A stretch of 64,000 nucleotides of DNA from Acidobacteriota bacterium (lineage in GTDB: Bacteria > Acidobacteriota > Vicinamibacteria > Vicinamibacterales > Vicinamibacteraceae), in contig JADLFL010000076.1 in the NCBI GenBank assembly GCA_020845575.1, positions 62,001 to 126,000 of the forward strand, read 5' to 3'. Positions 36,804 through 49,112 of the stretch are shown here, one piece after another. Each line of letters begins with the position of its first letter. Positions within the stretch are counted from its first letter, which is position 1. Made by a program: the position numbers and the translations under genes. Under the pieces are notes generated by a model. That model was given only the letters and a program-made list of their open reading frames with translations. It did not search any database and was not told where the DNA came from.

Positions 36804-37985
36804 TCAGGGCGGAGGGGTGCCGGTCACTGCGGTCAGCGCCGCAGTCGCCCTGGGCCATCCGGCGTAGAAGGCCACGTGGGTCAACGCCTCCACGACCTGC
36901 GCGCGCGTGAGGCCACTGGCGACGCCACGCTGCACATACGGCTGGAGTTGGTCATGCGCACCCATACCGGCGAGTGCGGCGATCGTGACCAGACTTCGAT
37001 CGCGGACACTCAGGTCGCCGCGTCGCCAGAGGTCGTCGAACACGACCTCGCTGGTGAGCTGTGCGAACTTCCGGGCGGTCGCCGCCACGGCATCGCTCAC
37101 GCCTTCGCGCCGTGACGTCTTTGCACCGGCGGTAGCGGTACGAGCCGCGGCGTCGGCAAGCGCCTGCGTATCGACGTTGCGAGCGGTGTACACCTGCTCG
37201 TACGCCTCGAGCGCCGAGACCGCATTCGGCCATCCGGAGTAGATCGCCAGATGGGCGAGCACGCCTGATGCCTCCGACGGCCGCAGGCCGTTGTCCAGCG
37301 CCCGCCCCAGGTGCCCGGTCAACTGGGCCGACTTTCCCGTGGCGATGAGCACCGAAATCGTCACGAGACTCCGGTCGCGCGGCGACAGCTCGGTACGCCG
37401 CCACACGTCGCCGAACAACACTTCGTCGGTCAGCCGTGCGAGCCCAGGCGCGAGTCGTTGTTGCCGGGGTCCGGACGGTCGCATCGTGCCCTGCGCCGGC
37501 GCGCCGCGTTGCGCCTGCGGGGCCGCGTGGTACTGCTCGTCGGTTACCGGCTCCATCCACTGCACGGTCGTGCCGTTCTGGTGCTCGCTGACGGCGATGT
37601 GGGTCATGGACGCGCGCGGTGACGCCCCATGCCAGTGCTTCTGGCCGGCCGGGATTCTGACGACGTCGCCCGTGCGGATCTCCTGGACGCCATCACCCCA
37701 TTGCTGGACTCGGCCGACGCCGGCGGTCACGATCAGCACCTGGCCGCGCGGATGCGCGTGCCACGCGGTGCGGGCGCCGGCCTCGAACGTGACCGTTCCG
37801 CCACTGGCATGTGAGGGGTCGGCCGCCTCGAACAGCATCTCGACGCGCACCGCACCCGTGAAGTTCTCTGTCGGTCCTGGCCGGACGGCGCGAGAGCCGC
37901 CGCGCGTGATGTCCACCGTCTGTGCCTCCGCCGACGCCGACGCAAGCAGCGCCGTCGCCGTGACGATCAATACCGGGAGATTCAT
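36804..37985 (-). CDS. exported cupin - double CMD fusion protein
   Basis: This 393-residue protein has a signal peptide (about 1-22), a cupin barrel (about 55-145; WHAHPRGQ, QQWGDG, KHWHGA metal ligands) and two carboxymuconolactone-decarboxylase repeats (about 185-275 with PRDRSLVTISVLIATGKSAQ; about 305-390 with VRDRSLVTIAALAGMGAHDQ). Elsewhere in the window cupin and CMD are separate genes (14652 and 11065), so the fusion supports a joint role. The reaction is unknown; related pairs are annotated as quinone or lactone processing. GGAG lies 6-7 bases before the ATG. It follows the Tat hydrolase gene by 44 bp. Confidence 0.87.
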   Translation of the reverse strand: MNLPVLIVTATALLASASAEAQTVDITRGGSRAVRPGPTENFTGAVRVEMLFEAADPSHASGGTVTFEAGARTAWHAHPRGQVLIVTAGVGRVQQWGDGVQEIRTGDVVRIPAGQKHWHGASPRASMTHIAVSEHQNGTTVQWMEPVTDEQYHAAPQAQRGAPAQGTMRPSGPRQQRLAPGLARLTDEVLFGDVWRRTELSPRDRSLVTISVLIATGKSAQLTGHLGRALDNGLRPSEASGVLAHLAIYSGWPNAVSALEAYEQVYTARNVDTQALADAAARTATAGAKTSRREGVSDAVAATARKFAQLTSEVVFDDLWRRGDLSVRDRSLVTIAALAGMGAHDQLQPYVQRGVASGLTRAQVVEALTHVAFYAGWPRATAALTAVTGTPPP

Positions 37986-38029
37986 GGATGCTCCGATCGT
38001 TGCCTCAGCCGGATCTCGGGCTGCTGCGA

Positions 38030-39133
38030 TCAGCGGCCGAGTGTGCGCGCGAAGAACGGCGTCAGCTTGCCCATGGCGGCCTCGACATACTCGGGCACCC
38101 AATAGGTCTCGATGTGTGTTGCGCCATCGATCGTGAACAGTTCCTTGTCCTTCGTGCCGGTCGCCTTGTGGAACGCGTCCTCGGTCATGTACAGGCTGTC
38201 GGCCTTGCTGCCGGCCATCATGAGGAGCGGCTGGTCGATCAGGGCGATCTGATCGGTGGCATCCCACCGCATCAGGTCCAGCAGGCTGCTCATGGTGTAC
38301 CTGAAAGTCGAGCACGCGTGCGCGTGGGTCCGCCAATAGTACTGGTACCCCTGCCGATACATCTCGAAGGGCAGAACCGCGATCTGCGCATCCGTCATGT
38401 CGGCATCACCGGCATACGAGACCGGACCACCCGCCATCTCCCGGGCGCGAGCCTCCGACGCCTGCCGCAGACGTTCCTGGATCGTGTCCAGTTGTGAATC
38501 TGCGAAGCCGTTCCGCCGCACTCGCCCGGAGTTGAACATGCTCAACGTCGCTACCGACGTGAAGCGCTTGTCGGTCTTGGCCGCAGCCAGCGCGTAGCCG
38601 CCACCGCCGCAGATGCCGAGCACGCCCAGGCGCGTCCCATCGGCGCCAGGGTACCTGGTGATGAAGTCCGCCATGCCGTGGATGTCCTCGATGCGATAGG
38701 CAGGCTTGTCGACGTTGCGCGGCGCGCCACCGCTGCCGCCCTGATACGCGGCATCCGCGGTGATCGTGATGTAGCCCTCCGCGGCGAGGCGCTGGGCATA
38801 CAGCCCCGCGACCTGTTCCTTGACTCCGCCGTTCGGATGCGCGACGACGACTGCAGGATATGTCCGCTGCGGGTCGTGGTTGGCCGGGGTGTAGACGTTG
38901 CCGACGATGTCCAGGCCGGTCAGCTTGTAGGTGACGGGACGGATGTTGACCTTGCCTGGCTCGTTCGTCGCGATGGCATCGCGATACACCAGGGTCCACG
39001 GATTCTGTGTCGACGTGCGTGCGTTGGCGGTCGCGTTGGTCATGGCTCGAACTCCTGGTACTGCACCCGAGAGCACCAGCGCGGAGGCTCCGAGGAACTT
39101 GCGTCGGCTCGTGTTGATGGCGTGAGCGGTCAT
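38030..39133 (-). CDS. Tat-exported alpha/beta hydrolase (dienelactone-hydrolase-like)
   Basis: This 367-residue protein has a twin-arginine signal (TSRRKFLGASALVL) and an alpha/beta hydrolase fold. YPAVVVAHPNGGVKEQ gives the oxyanion region and GVLGICGGGGYAL the nucleophile elbow, where the central residue is Cys as in dienelactone hydrolase rather than Ser. LLMMAGSKADSLY and a late IDGATHIETY supply the probable Asp and His. Its ATG overlaps the stop of the broken hydrolase gene upstream (39130-39133), showing that the two were once an operon pair. Confidence 0.88.
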   Translation of the reverse strand: MTAHAINTSRRKFLGASALVLSGAVPGVRAMTNATANARTSTQNPWTLVYRDAIATNEPGKVNIRPVTYKLTGLDIVGNVYTPANHDPQRTYPAVVVAHPNGGVKEQVAGLYAQRLAAEGYITITADAAYQGGSGGAPRNVDKPAYRIEDIHGMADFITRYPGADGTRLGVLGICGGGGYALAAAKTDKRFTSVATLSMFNSGRVRRNGFADSQLDTIQERLRQASEARAREMAGGPVSYAGDADMTDAQIAVLPFEMYRQGYQYYWRTHAHACSTFRYTMSSLLDLMRWDATDQIALIDQPLLMMAGSKADSLYMTEDAFHKATGTKDKELFTIDGATHIETYWVPEYVEAAMGKLTPFFARTLGR

Positions 39134-39521
39134 GACAGCTTCTTTCCGGCAAGGAACTGCGACACCAGATCGGCGATCTGCACGTTGTTCAGGTCGGACA
39201 TCAGGACGTGCGTGTTGCTGCGGATGCCGACATCAGGAAGATGCACGAGTTGGGCATCGCCGCCATGCCTGTTCACGATGTCGACCCAGAGCCTGGCCAT
39301 CGCGAGCCGCACCCGCCAGTTGTCCTGTCCGCGGGCCGTGGGCGGCTCGACCGGAAAGTTGTCGCCGTAGTGAATGGCGATCGGGATGCGGGTGAGCTTC
39401 TCGCCCGGATGACCAGCGCCGACGCGTCGCGGGCGGTGCGTGCCGCGCCTGGTGGCGCGCAGCCCGCCGTCATCGATGGCAAGGCGAGCGCGATGGCGAG
39501 GCTGGACATCTGGTGTGTCAC
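39130..39521 (-). pseudogene. exported alpha/beta hydrolase with internal deletion
   Basis: A GTG at 39521 opens a signal peptide, MTHQMSSLAIALALPSMTAG, but the frame is lost after about 50 codons. In another frame the true C-terminus follows: LTRIPIAIHYGDNFPVEPPT, WRVRLAMARLWVDIVNRHGG then DAQLVHLPDVGI and SNTHVLMSDLNN. The middle of the enzyme, including the nucleophile elbow, is missing. The stop still overlaps the next gene's ATG. Confidence 0.7.
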
Positions 39522-39624
39522 GGAGGGTTCCTTCGTGTGCGCTGACGCTCGTGTCGCTGTCGCGCCCGTCCAGCATAACCAGCCGCACCGCGTCCGAGTA
39601 GACCGTCAGACGTGGATGGGGATG

Positions 39625-39637
39625 TGAATGTCATTCA
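39625..39637. promoter_or_regulatory. LysR-type operator TGAAT-N3-ATTCA
   Basis: TGAATGTCATTCA is a perfect 5-bp palindrome with a 3-base centre, located between the minus-strand hydrolase/cupin-CMD genes and the plus-strand LysR remnant. The flanking GGATGGGGATGTGA is shared with the region at 56374-56390. Confidence 0.6.
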
Positions 39638-39659
39638 TCAATGCAGTTCCACAACCTGA

Positions 39660-42049
<2,390 letters not shown>

Positions 42050-42060
42050 GTCCATCCTCC

Positions 42061-44433
42061 TCACCTGTCGGCCGCACCCCTGGCGACGACAGCAGGTTTC
42101 AACACCAGCGTATGGGCCGCGGCCTGCTCGACGGCCGTGCGCGAGTACCGCAGCGGAAAGTACTGCCCCCTGGACCACGGCTCCCGCAGGTTGCCGTAGT
42201 ACGGGCTGCCCGGCTGCGCCGACTGCCCCGGCGTGTTGGTCACGCGCGAGTCGTCGAGATTGGAGAAATCGATGATCTCGCGGAACGTCGCGCCTGTGGA
42301 GGCCACCGTGTCGCCGCCGCCGTCCCGCTCCACGCCTGGCAGATCGTAGGCGCTCACGAGTGGGTGCGGGAACTCGCTCCGATGCAGGCGCCCCCACCGC
42401 CATTCGCGCCTGTCGGCGCCGAGCGTCCTGGTGAGCGTGTCCACCGCCTTCTCGAGTGCCGTCCGAGCCGCCGACGTGCGTGCCACGGTCGGAGAGGCGA
42501 GAGCGAGGTTCCGCACCGCCTCGCCGACACCGCCGCGGCCAGGGTCGCCGTCCACCTCCAGCGCGTCCGGATCCAGATGGCGGCGCCAGGTGTTGTGGAT
42601 CGCCGCCGCGGCGCTGCCGGCCACGTAGCGACCATCCCACGCCAGCATCGTCTGGCGCGCCCACTCGACGTCCTCCCGCCCGGACGTCCACGTCCGCAGG
42701 AACGCCTTCTCGGCCTCGAGATATGGCCAAGTCGTGTCGTGCTGGACGCGCTCGAAGTCCTTCGGACCGAGCCGGGTGCTCCCGCCGAGGACCTGATTGA
42801 GACGATCCCAGCGCACGTACGGCCCGCGCTTGAAGAAGAGCGGGGGATAGTACCCGGCGGGCATGATGTTGTGATTGGCCGTCGCGATCCAGCCACGAGC
42901 CGGGTTGAACTCGTACGGCAGGTCGTCGCGGAAGCCGTTCCATCGGTAGGCGCCCGTCCCTGGTACGGGCATCCGGCCGTACCAGCCGCCCTCGCGGCGG
43001 GGCGTGAGGCTCGACGCGTGCCACGCGATGTTGCCCTCGACATCGCCGCAGATCATGTTCTCGGACGGCGCCAGGTAGTGGCGCTGATGTGTAAGGAACT
43101 CTCGACAGGTTGGCGTGATCGATGCCTGGTTCAGGCGCAGCGCGCCGAGATACTCGGCGGTCCCGGGTTCTTGCAGCGTCGAACGCAACGCGTACGCGCG
43201 GTGATTCACGAGGTCTTCGTAGAAGATGGGCCCGTGCCGACTGTACTTGCGTTCAATCGTCCGGTCCGCGCCGCCGCGCACCGCGATGGTGTCGGCAACA
43301 ACACGCAAGGGGTACCACTCGCCCTGCCATCTGGCCTGGCCCGGATCGGCCGGGTTCAGTTCCTCCACGAACACATCGTCGTAGTCGGTGCCGACGATCG
43401 TCAGCCCCCAGCCGACCCGCCCGTTGTGGCCGATCGCCACCCCGGGAATCGCCGGCTCGGTCGCCCCGATGACGTCCCACCCCGGGGCGACGAGGTGGAC
43501 GATGTAGCGCAGCGAGGGGTTGGCGACCTGCCGGTGCGGATCGTTGGCGAGCAGCACGGCGCCACTGGCGGTGTGCGTACCGCGGAACACCCAGTTGTTG
43601 CTGCCCGGTGCGTGCTCGGGCGTGCCCATGTCCAGCGAGGCGACGGCGCCGGGCGCACCGCGGTAGGCGTCGAGCAACGGCGGCCGCGGGAACGGCACGA
43701 CGGGCAGGACGCCTTGGAGAGCGTCAAGAACCGACGGCGAGAGGATCGAGAGGTCGAGCCCCCGCGGAACCGTCAGCGGAATGTCGGGGTCCTGCCGCGC
43801 GCGCCGGCTGGCCTGGTCCACACCGAGGCGCGCCACATCGAGGGCGAACCGGAGTTCCGTGCGCGCGCTCGTCAGCGAGCGCGCCGGTACGCGCAGGACG
43901 ACATCGCGGATGGTCCATGGCTCCGGCGTGATGCCCGTCAACACGAACTCGACCGGCAGGTTGCCGCGATGGGCGTCGATGTAGGCGTTCACGCCGCTGG
44001 CAAACGCGGTGAAGATGCGCCGCGCTTCCGGGTGATAGCTGGCAAACTCGCGGTCGTCCCACGGTCCCTGGTACTGGACGAGCCGCAGCAGGCGGTCGTG
44101 CGCGACCGCCTGCTCGCCGAGGATCTCCGCCAGCCGGCCGCCGTTGTAGCGACGCCACAGCTCCATCTGCCAGAGGCGGTCCTGCGCCTGGACGTAGCCC
44201 TGGGCGAAGAACAGGTCGTCGGTATTCGCCGCGTAGATGTGCGGCACGCCCCACGTGTCGCGGATGATCTCGACCGGTGCGCGGAGACCAGCAACCGTCT
44301 CGCTGCCGTCGATCCGGCTGAGCGACTGCCGTGCCAGCGCATCGAAGGAGGGCGGGGCCGGTGCCTGCCCCGCCACCCGCGACCACAGCAGGACGGGCAC
44401 CAGCACCAGCAGTGCGACGATGCTTCGCGGCAT
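42061..44433 (-). CDS. penicillin acylase family Ntn-hydrolase
   Basis: This 790-residue periplasmic enzyme has a signal peptide (about 1-23), an alpha-chain region starting VEIIRDTWGVPHIYAANTDD, and the autocatalytic cleavage site HAPGSNNWVF, where Ser278 would become the N-terminal nucleophile of the beta chain. Later IGHNGRVGWGLTIVGTD and GWIATANHNIMP follow the family pattern. Relatives cleave amides such as beta-lactam side chains or acyl-homoserine lactones. It sits between an Oar-type receptor and an alpha/beta hydrolase, suggesting degradation of an imported amide. Confidence 0.92.
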   Translation of the reverse strand: MPRSIVALLVLVPVLLWSRVAGQAPAPPSFDALARQSLSRIDGSETVAGLRAPVEIIRDTWGVPHIYAANTDDLFFAQGYVQAQDRLWQMELWRRYNGGRLAEILGEQAVAHDRLLRLVQYQGPWDDREFASYHPEARRIFTAFASGVNAYIDAHRGNLPVEFVLTGITPEPWTIRDVVLRVPARSLTSARTELRFALDVARLGVDQASRRARQDPDIPLTVPRGLDLSILSPSVLDALQGVLPVVPFPRPPLLDAYRGAPGAVASLDMGTPEHAPGSNNWVFRGTHTASGAVLLANDPHRQVANPSLRYIVHLVAPGWDVIGATEPAIPGVAIGHNGRVGWGLTIVGTDYDDVFVEELNPADPGQARWQGEWYPLRVVADTIAVRGGADRTIERKYSRHGPIFYEDLVNHRAYALRSTLQEPGTAEYLGALRLNQASITPTCREFLTHQRHYLAPSENMICGDVEGNIAWHASSLTPRREGGWYGRMPVPGTGAYRWNGFRDDLPYEFNPARGWIATANHNIMPAGYYPPLFFKRGPYVRWDRLNQVLGGSTRLGPKDFERVQHDTTWPYLEAEKAFLRTWTSGREDVEWARQTMLAWDGRYVAGSAAAAIHNTWRRHLDPDALEVDGDPGRGGVGEAVRNLALASPTVARTSAARTALEKAVDTLTRTLGADRREWRWGRLHRSEFPHPLVSAYDLPGVERDGGGDTVASTGATFREIIDFSNLDDSRVTNTPGQSAQPGSPYYGNLREPWSRGQYFPLRYSRTAVEQAAAHTLVLKPAVVARGAADR

Positions 44434-44448
44434 GGTCGTTCCTGTGCC

Positions 44449-47400
44449 TCAGAAGTTGAACCTGATACCCAGTTCCGCCGTGCGCATGTCGAGGGCCGAG
44501 GTGATTCGTCCGAAATTGGCCGCGCCGAGCGTGGTGTTGGGCGCCCCCCAGTTCACCTCGTTGAACACGTTGAGGATCTGCGCCTGCGCCGTGAGGCGAT
44601 AGCGGCCGGCGAACGCGAACGTCTTCATGATCGAGAGATCCGTTCGACTGTAGCCAGGCCCGCGCAGCATGTTCCGTGGGGCGTTGCCGAACGTGTACTG
44701 CGCGGGCATCGCGAAGGCCGCCGGATCGATGCAGTCGACAAGTCCCAGGCCTGAGGGATTCGGCCGGCAGTTCAGACTCACGTCGCGCAGGACGTCGGGC
44801 CGCTGGTTGGGGCTGCCGACATTGGCCCGGTCGCCCTGGATGACGACGTTGAGCGGCGTGCCGCTCTGGAAGGTCGCTACGCCGCTGACCTGCCAGCCGC
44901 CGGCAAGGGTACGCACCCACGCGGAGTCGGAATCCCTGAAGAACGGCAATTCGTAGATGCCGCTGATGACCAGGCGATGGGGGACATCCCACGACGCCGG
45001 CCCGTAGTCGCTCCAGATGTCGTAGTTGTTCACGATGCGGCCGCCGGCGTTGGAGTGGTCGGCCATGTCGCGCGTGCGCGACCAGGTGTAGTGGGCGTTG
45101 AGCGCGAGGCCGGCGGTCATGCGACGCCGGACCACCGCGGTGACCGCGTCGTAGTCGGACACGAGGTCGTTCTCGATCACGCGAATCTCGCGGAACAGCT
45201 GGTTGGGGCGCCTTGGGTCGATGGCGCCAGGACCCGGCAGGGGCGTGTTCGCGTAGTAGCTGCGATCCAGGTGAGTGGTCCGCGAGGCGAGGTACTGGAG
45301 TTCGACCACGGTGGCCTTGAACAGTTCGTGCTGCACGTCGACGCTCCACTGGTTCTTGCGGGCGTTCGGAAGGTCGCGGTTCGGGGTCACCATATTGGGC
45401 GGCCCCGCCGGGCCGACGACACCGGTGGGCTGGCTCAGGCTCATCGTCGGGTTGGCCGGGTCGTTGGTGTAGGTGGTTCGCGCCGCCAGCGGGGGGTTGT
45501 TGGTGAGGAACGTGAACGAGTTCATCTGGTTGGGGTTGGAGTAGATGCCCCACCCGGCTCGCAGGACGGTCTTGTCCGACAGGCGGTACGTCGCGCCGAT
45601 GCGCGGCGCGATGTCGGTCTTGTTCGGCTCGTGGAACTCGAAGCCTGGTGACGGTAGTGTCGCCGGGATGATCTGCGTGCGGGTGTCGTCCAGTTCGGTG
45701 GCGTATCCGGAGTAGGTCTGGACGGGCGTATTCAGTTCGTAGCGGAGACCCAGGCTCAGCGTCACCTTCGGTCCGATCTGCCACACGTCGTTGACGAACA
45801 GGCCATTGCGCCAGCCGCCGACGTGCCCGGGAATCTGGTCCGACGATGTGACGACGGTGCGCGGCAGTCCGAGCATGAAGTCGGCCATCGAGTAGCCGGT
45901 CATGTCGCCGTTGAACGTGAAGCTGCCGCGCGGCGTGTTGGCGGCGCGCCGGCCGGTCTCGAGACGTCTGAGGTCGAACCCGGCGCGGATGTTGTGGGTG
46001 CCGCGGGTGTACGACAGGACGTTGGCCACCTGGAAGGTCTTGTCGAACTGGAACCAGTTGGTGCCGCCGGCGCCGAGGCCGCTGAAGGCGGTCGGGGAGA
46101 ACGAGGGAATGCCCGAGTTGCCGTACACCACGTCGGCGTCGAATCCCGGTATGCCGAGGGCGGCTCCAGAGCCGGTGACGCCGTTGACGTAGTCGGCATT
46201 GACGGTGCTGAAATCGAGATCGTGATAGCCGATGCGGAAATCGTTGTGCAGATTCGTGCTGAGCGTGTGCGTGTAGGACGCCAGCCAGTTCTTGTTGACC
46301 CTGGGCTGGAACACGGCGACGCTCGCGATGGGCGATGGCGTCAGGACCTCGTCGCTCTCCATCCAGTTGTAGCGGAACGACAGGCGGATACGGTTGCCGA
46401 GGTTCTGATCGACCCGGGTGATGACCTGATTGTGCGAGTCGTTGTCGAGCGCCGGTCCCTGGTAGTTGGCCGCGGTCCCAGGCAGGTTGGCGCGTGGATA
46501 GAAGTCCATCAGTTCGAGGGCGATGGGCGACAGCATCGACGACGGGATGACGTTGCCCGGGAACGGCTGGCGCGTGAACGGATTGCGGATCGGCGTGGCG
46601 ATCTCCGAGAAGTCGCCACGGCGCATCCGATCGGTCGGCACCGAGATGATGGGACTGGTCTGCCCCTTCTGGCGGACGCCTTCGACGGCAGCCATGAAGA
46701 AGGTGCGATTGCGTCCGTCGTAGAACGGCAGGACCACCGGGCCGTCGAACTGGACGCCGAACTGATCGCTGCTCTGCGGGTTCTTGGCCACGGCGCGATT
46801 GTCGAAGTACCCGCGCGCGTTGAGCGCCTCGCTGCGGTAGTACTCGTAGCCGGTCCCGTGGAACGTGTTGGTGCCGCTCTTGGTCACGACGTTGACGTTC
46901 ACGCCGAGAAACGAGCCGTACTCGGCCGACGTGCTGCCCGTTTGCACCTGCACTTCCTCGACGGCCGCCTGGATGGGGCGCATGCTGGTCATCGCCAGCA
47001 GGTTGGAACTCGAACTGATGCCATCGAGCGTCATGTTGTTCTGGATGTTGCGCTGGCCGGCCCCGCGAAAGCTGTAGCCGATATCGCTCGAGTTGCCGCT
47101 CAGGACGCCGGGCGTCGTGCTGGCCAGGGCCCAGACGTTCCTGTCGGCCGTGGGCAACTCGGTGACCGCTCGTGAATCGATCGTCTGTGAGAGTGCCGCG
47201 CGGTCGGTGGCCAGGGTGGTCGACGCTCCTTCGACCACCACGGTCTCGGTGAGTGCGCCGACCTCGAGTACGGCATCGCGGCGGACCACCTGGTTGCCTG
47301 CAACCTCCACGCCCGTGGCTTGGTACGTCTTGAATCCCTGGAGGGCGACGCTGATCTCGTACCGCCCCAACGCGACATTGGGAATGGTGTACAGCCCCTC

Positions 47401-47592
47401 GCCGTTGGTGGTCACCTCGTAGGTGTCGCGCGTGCCGACGTTGACGGCGGTCACCGTCGCACCGGGAATCACGGCACCGCCGCTGTCGCGCACGGTCCCC
47501 ACCAGGCCCGTCTGCGAGGCCAGCTGCGCAAGCGCCCCGGTCGGACACGCGACGCACAGCATCAACACCAAGAGAACTCGAACTCCGGACAT
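44449..47592 (-). CDS. Oar-type TonB-dependent receptor with carboxypeptidase-regulatory domain
   Basis: This 1047-residue outer-membrane protein has a signal peptide (about 1-22), a carboxypeptidase-regulatory-like domain (about 27-105: GLVGTVRDSGGAVIPGATVT), a plug (RNIQNNMTLDGISSSSNLL region, about 165-280) and a large barrel ending in GIRFNF. This is the Oar/SusC-like type abundant in Acidobacteriota, thought to import large or complex molecules. AAAGGAG lies 7 bases before the ATG at 47592. It is 15 bp from the penicillin acylase gene and 53 bp from the isomerase-like gene. Confidence 0.92.
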   Translation of the reverse strand: MSGVRVLLVLMLCVACPTGALAQLASQTGLVGTVRDSGGAVIPGATVTAVNVGTRDTYEVTTNGEGLYTIPNVALGRYEISVALQGFKTYQATGVEVAGNQVVRRDAVLEVGALTETVVVEGASTTLATDRAALSQTIDSRAVTELPTADRNVWALASTTPGVLSGNSSDIGYSFRGAGQRNIQNNMTLDGISSSSNLLAMTSMRPIQAAVEEVQVQTGSTSAEYGSFLGVNVNVVTKSGTNTFHGTGYEYYRSEALNARGYFDNRAVAKNPQSSDQFGVQFDGPVVLPFYDGRNRTFFMAAVEGVRQKGQTSPIISVPTDRMRRGDFSEIATPIRNPFTRQPFPGNVIPSSMLSPIALELMDFYPRANLPGTAANYQGPALDNDSHNQVITRVDQNLGNRIRLSFRYNWMESDEVLTPSPIASVAVFQPRVNKNWLASYTHTLSTNLHNDFRIGYHDLDFSTVNADYVNGVTGSGAALGIPGFDADVVYGNSGIPSFSPTAFSGLGAGGTNWFQFDKTFQVANVLSYTRGTHNIRAGFDLRRLETGRRAANTPRGSFTFNGDMTGYSMADFMLGLPRTVVTSSDQIPGHVGGWRNGLFVNDVWQIGPKVTLSLGLRYELNTPVQTYSGYATELDDTRTQIIPATLPSPGFEFHEPNKTDIAPRIGATYRLSDKTVLRAGWGIYSNPNQMNSFTFLTNNPPLAARTTYTNDPANPTMSLSQPTGVVGPAGPPNMVTPNRDLPNARKNQWSVDVQHELFKATVVELQYLASRTTHLDRSYYANTPLPGPGAIDPRRPNQLFREIRVIENDLVSDYDAVTAVVRRRMTAGLALNAHYTWSRTRDMADHSNAGGRIVNNYDIWSDYGPASWDVPHRLVISGIYELPFFRDSDSAWVRTLAGGWQVSGVATFQSGTPLNVVIQGDRANVGSPNQRPDVLRDVSLNCRPNPSGLGLVDCIDPAAFAMPAQYTFGNAPRNMLRGPGYSRTDLSIMKTFAFAGRYRLTAQAQILNVFNEVNWGAPNTTLGAANFGRITSALDMRTAELGIRFNF

Positions 47593-47645
47593 CGTGTTGC
47601 TCCTTTCATCCGGGGGCGCGGCTGGCGCGACCCGGGTCTGACCGC

Positions 47646-49112
47646 TCATACTCGTCCGCTCGTCACGCCGACGACGACGCTCTCGATGCCGAGGGCATCG
47701 GCAATCCGCCGCAGCGTTCCGGCCCGATGACCCACGCCGAGCGCGAAATGGTGCGTCGGCCCCTCGGCCACCCATTGCTTGAGAAACGTCCGCACGTCGG
47801 GCTTGAAGAAGCCGCGCGTGTTGGTGTTGCCCGTCGCCGGGATCGGTCCGGCCACGCTCTCGCCCTCGGCGAGGATGAACTTGAACGTGCCCCGCGCCGT
47901 CACGCCGATGCTCAGCATGGTGATCGGGCCTTCGCGGATCTTGAACTCCACGCTGGCACCGCGCCCGGGCTTGCCGTGGTACGCCGCCAGGCTGCGCAGC
48001 GAGGGCCGACCCTGCGCGATGTTGATGTGGTGCGGACCGTCGTGCCCGACGAGCACGAAGCCCTCGCGGAAATCGACCGGATGGAACTCCGCGAAGCTGC
48101 CGCCGATGTCGATGCGGTCCATCAGCAGCATGGCGATACAGGTCTTGAGGTCGGATTCGCCGCACATCGGGAAGCCAGCCGCCGTGAGCAGGGAGTTGCC
48201 CACGATCAAGTTGGTCACGATGTGCCGCAGTTGGCTGCCTGGCTGCCCGGCGTAGTAATAGGCCAGGCCGTCCAGGTCGTGGTGGACCACGAACCGCTCG
48301 AGCGTCGCGGCCACGCGCGCGGCCACCTCCAGGTCCTCGTCGGTCAGCCGGCGGGTCAGCGGATCGGCGCCGGGGTCCGGCGTGTCGAACAACGCGAGAA
48401 TCTCGTCGACCTTGCGACGCACCTCCTCGTCGGTCACCGCCGCGGCCAGCGACAGGAGATCGTCGGCTTCGGTCTGCACGATGTGGCAGCCGAAGGCGGC
48501 GGTGAGCGCCGCCTGGTCTGTCTGCATATCGAGCATGTGCTCGATGGGATGGCCGAAGTGCCCGATCCGCGCGGTCCGGACGTCGCGGAGGGCCATCGCT
48601 ACATCGCACCAGTCGGCAAGGTCGGCCTCGGCCTCGGGGTCGTTCTCGAGCGTCCCGAGAACGACGGGCGGCGGCCGCCGGCCCATGCGGATGGCGACGC
48701 CGGTGAACTCCGGGACAGAGCAGAAGTCGTCGTTGGCCAACTGCATGTGCGTCGTCGCACGCGCGTAGTCCAGGGCAGCGAGCGGCTGGAGGGCCACCAG
48801 CACGATCGGCACATCGAGGTTGCGAACGATGTTCGCGAAGGTGGCCGACGTCGCATACGTCAACATGTCGCAGAACACGATGTCGAGGTCGGCAGCCTTG
48901 AGGCGCGGCAGGACCGCGTACGCGTCCTGCGCCTTGTCGACCATCCCGAAGTTGGTCACGCGGACGCCGCGTCGTTCCAGCCTGGCGACGAGCACGTCCA
49001 GCTTCGCGAGCAGTTCCTCGAGCAATCCGGGGAACTGTGCCCAGTAGACGTGGTAGCCGACGCCGAACACGCCGACGTGCGCTCCACGAGGTTTGCGGCG
49101 CGGAATGGTCAC
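47646..49112 (-). CDS. L-arabinose/L-fucose isomerase-like protein
   Basis: This cytoplasmic protein of 488 residues resembles the L-fucose/L-arabinose isomerase family: VGVFGVGYHVYWAQFPGLLEE at the start (GVFGVGYHVYWAQFPG), DMLTYATSATFANIVRNLDV, GRIGHFGHP-like RTARIGHFGHPIEHM, the metal-site segment CGESDLKTCIAMLLMDRI and HHFALGVGHRAG near the end. It would isomerise a sugar or a related polyol after uptake. The start is a GTG that overlaps the MFS stop (GTGA, 49109-49112). Its pairing with an Oar receptor and hydrolases suggests a sugar-containing substrate. Confidence 0.85.
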   Translation of the reverse strand: MTIPRRKPRGAHVGVFGVGYHVYWAQFPGLLEELLAKLDVLVARLERRGVRVTNFGMVDKAQDAYAVLPRLKAADLDIVFCDMLTYATSATFANIVRNLDVPIVLVALQPLAALDYARATTHMQLANDDFCSVPEFTGVAIRMGRRPPPVVLGTLENDPEAEADLADWCDVAMALRDVRTARIGHFGHPIEHMLDMQTDQAALTAAFGCHIVQTEADDLLSLAAAVTDEEVRRKVDEILALFDTPDPGADPLTRRLTDEDLEVAARVAATLERFVVHHDLDGLAYYYAGQPGSQLRHIVTNLIVGNSLLTAAGFPMCGESDLKTCIAMLLMDRIDIGGSFAEFHPVDFREGFVLVGHDGPHHINIAQGRPSLRSLAAYHGKPGRGASVEFKIREGPITMLSIGVTARGTFKFILAEGESVAGPIPATGNTNTRGFFKPDVRTFLKQWVAEGPTHHFALGVGHRAGTLRRIADALGIESVVVGVTSGRV

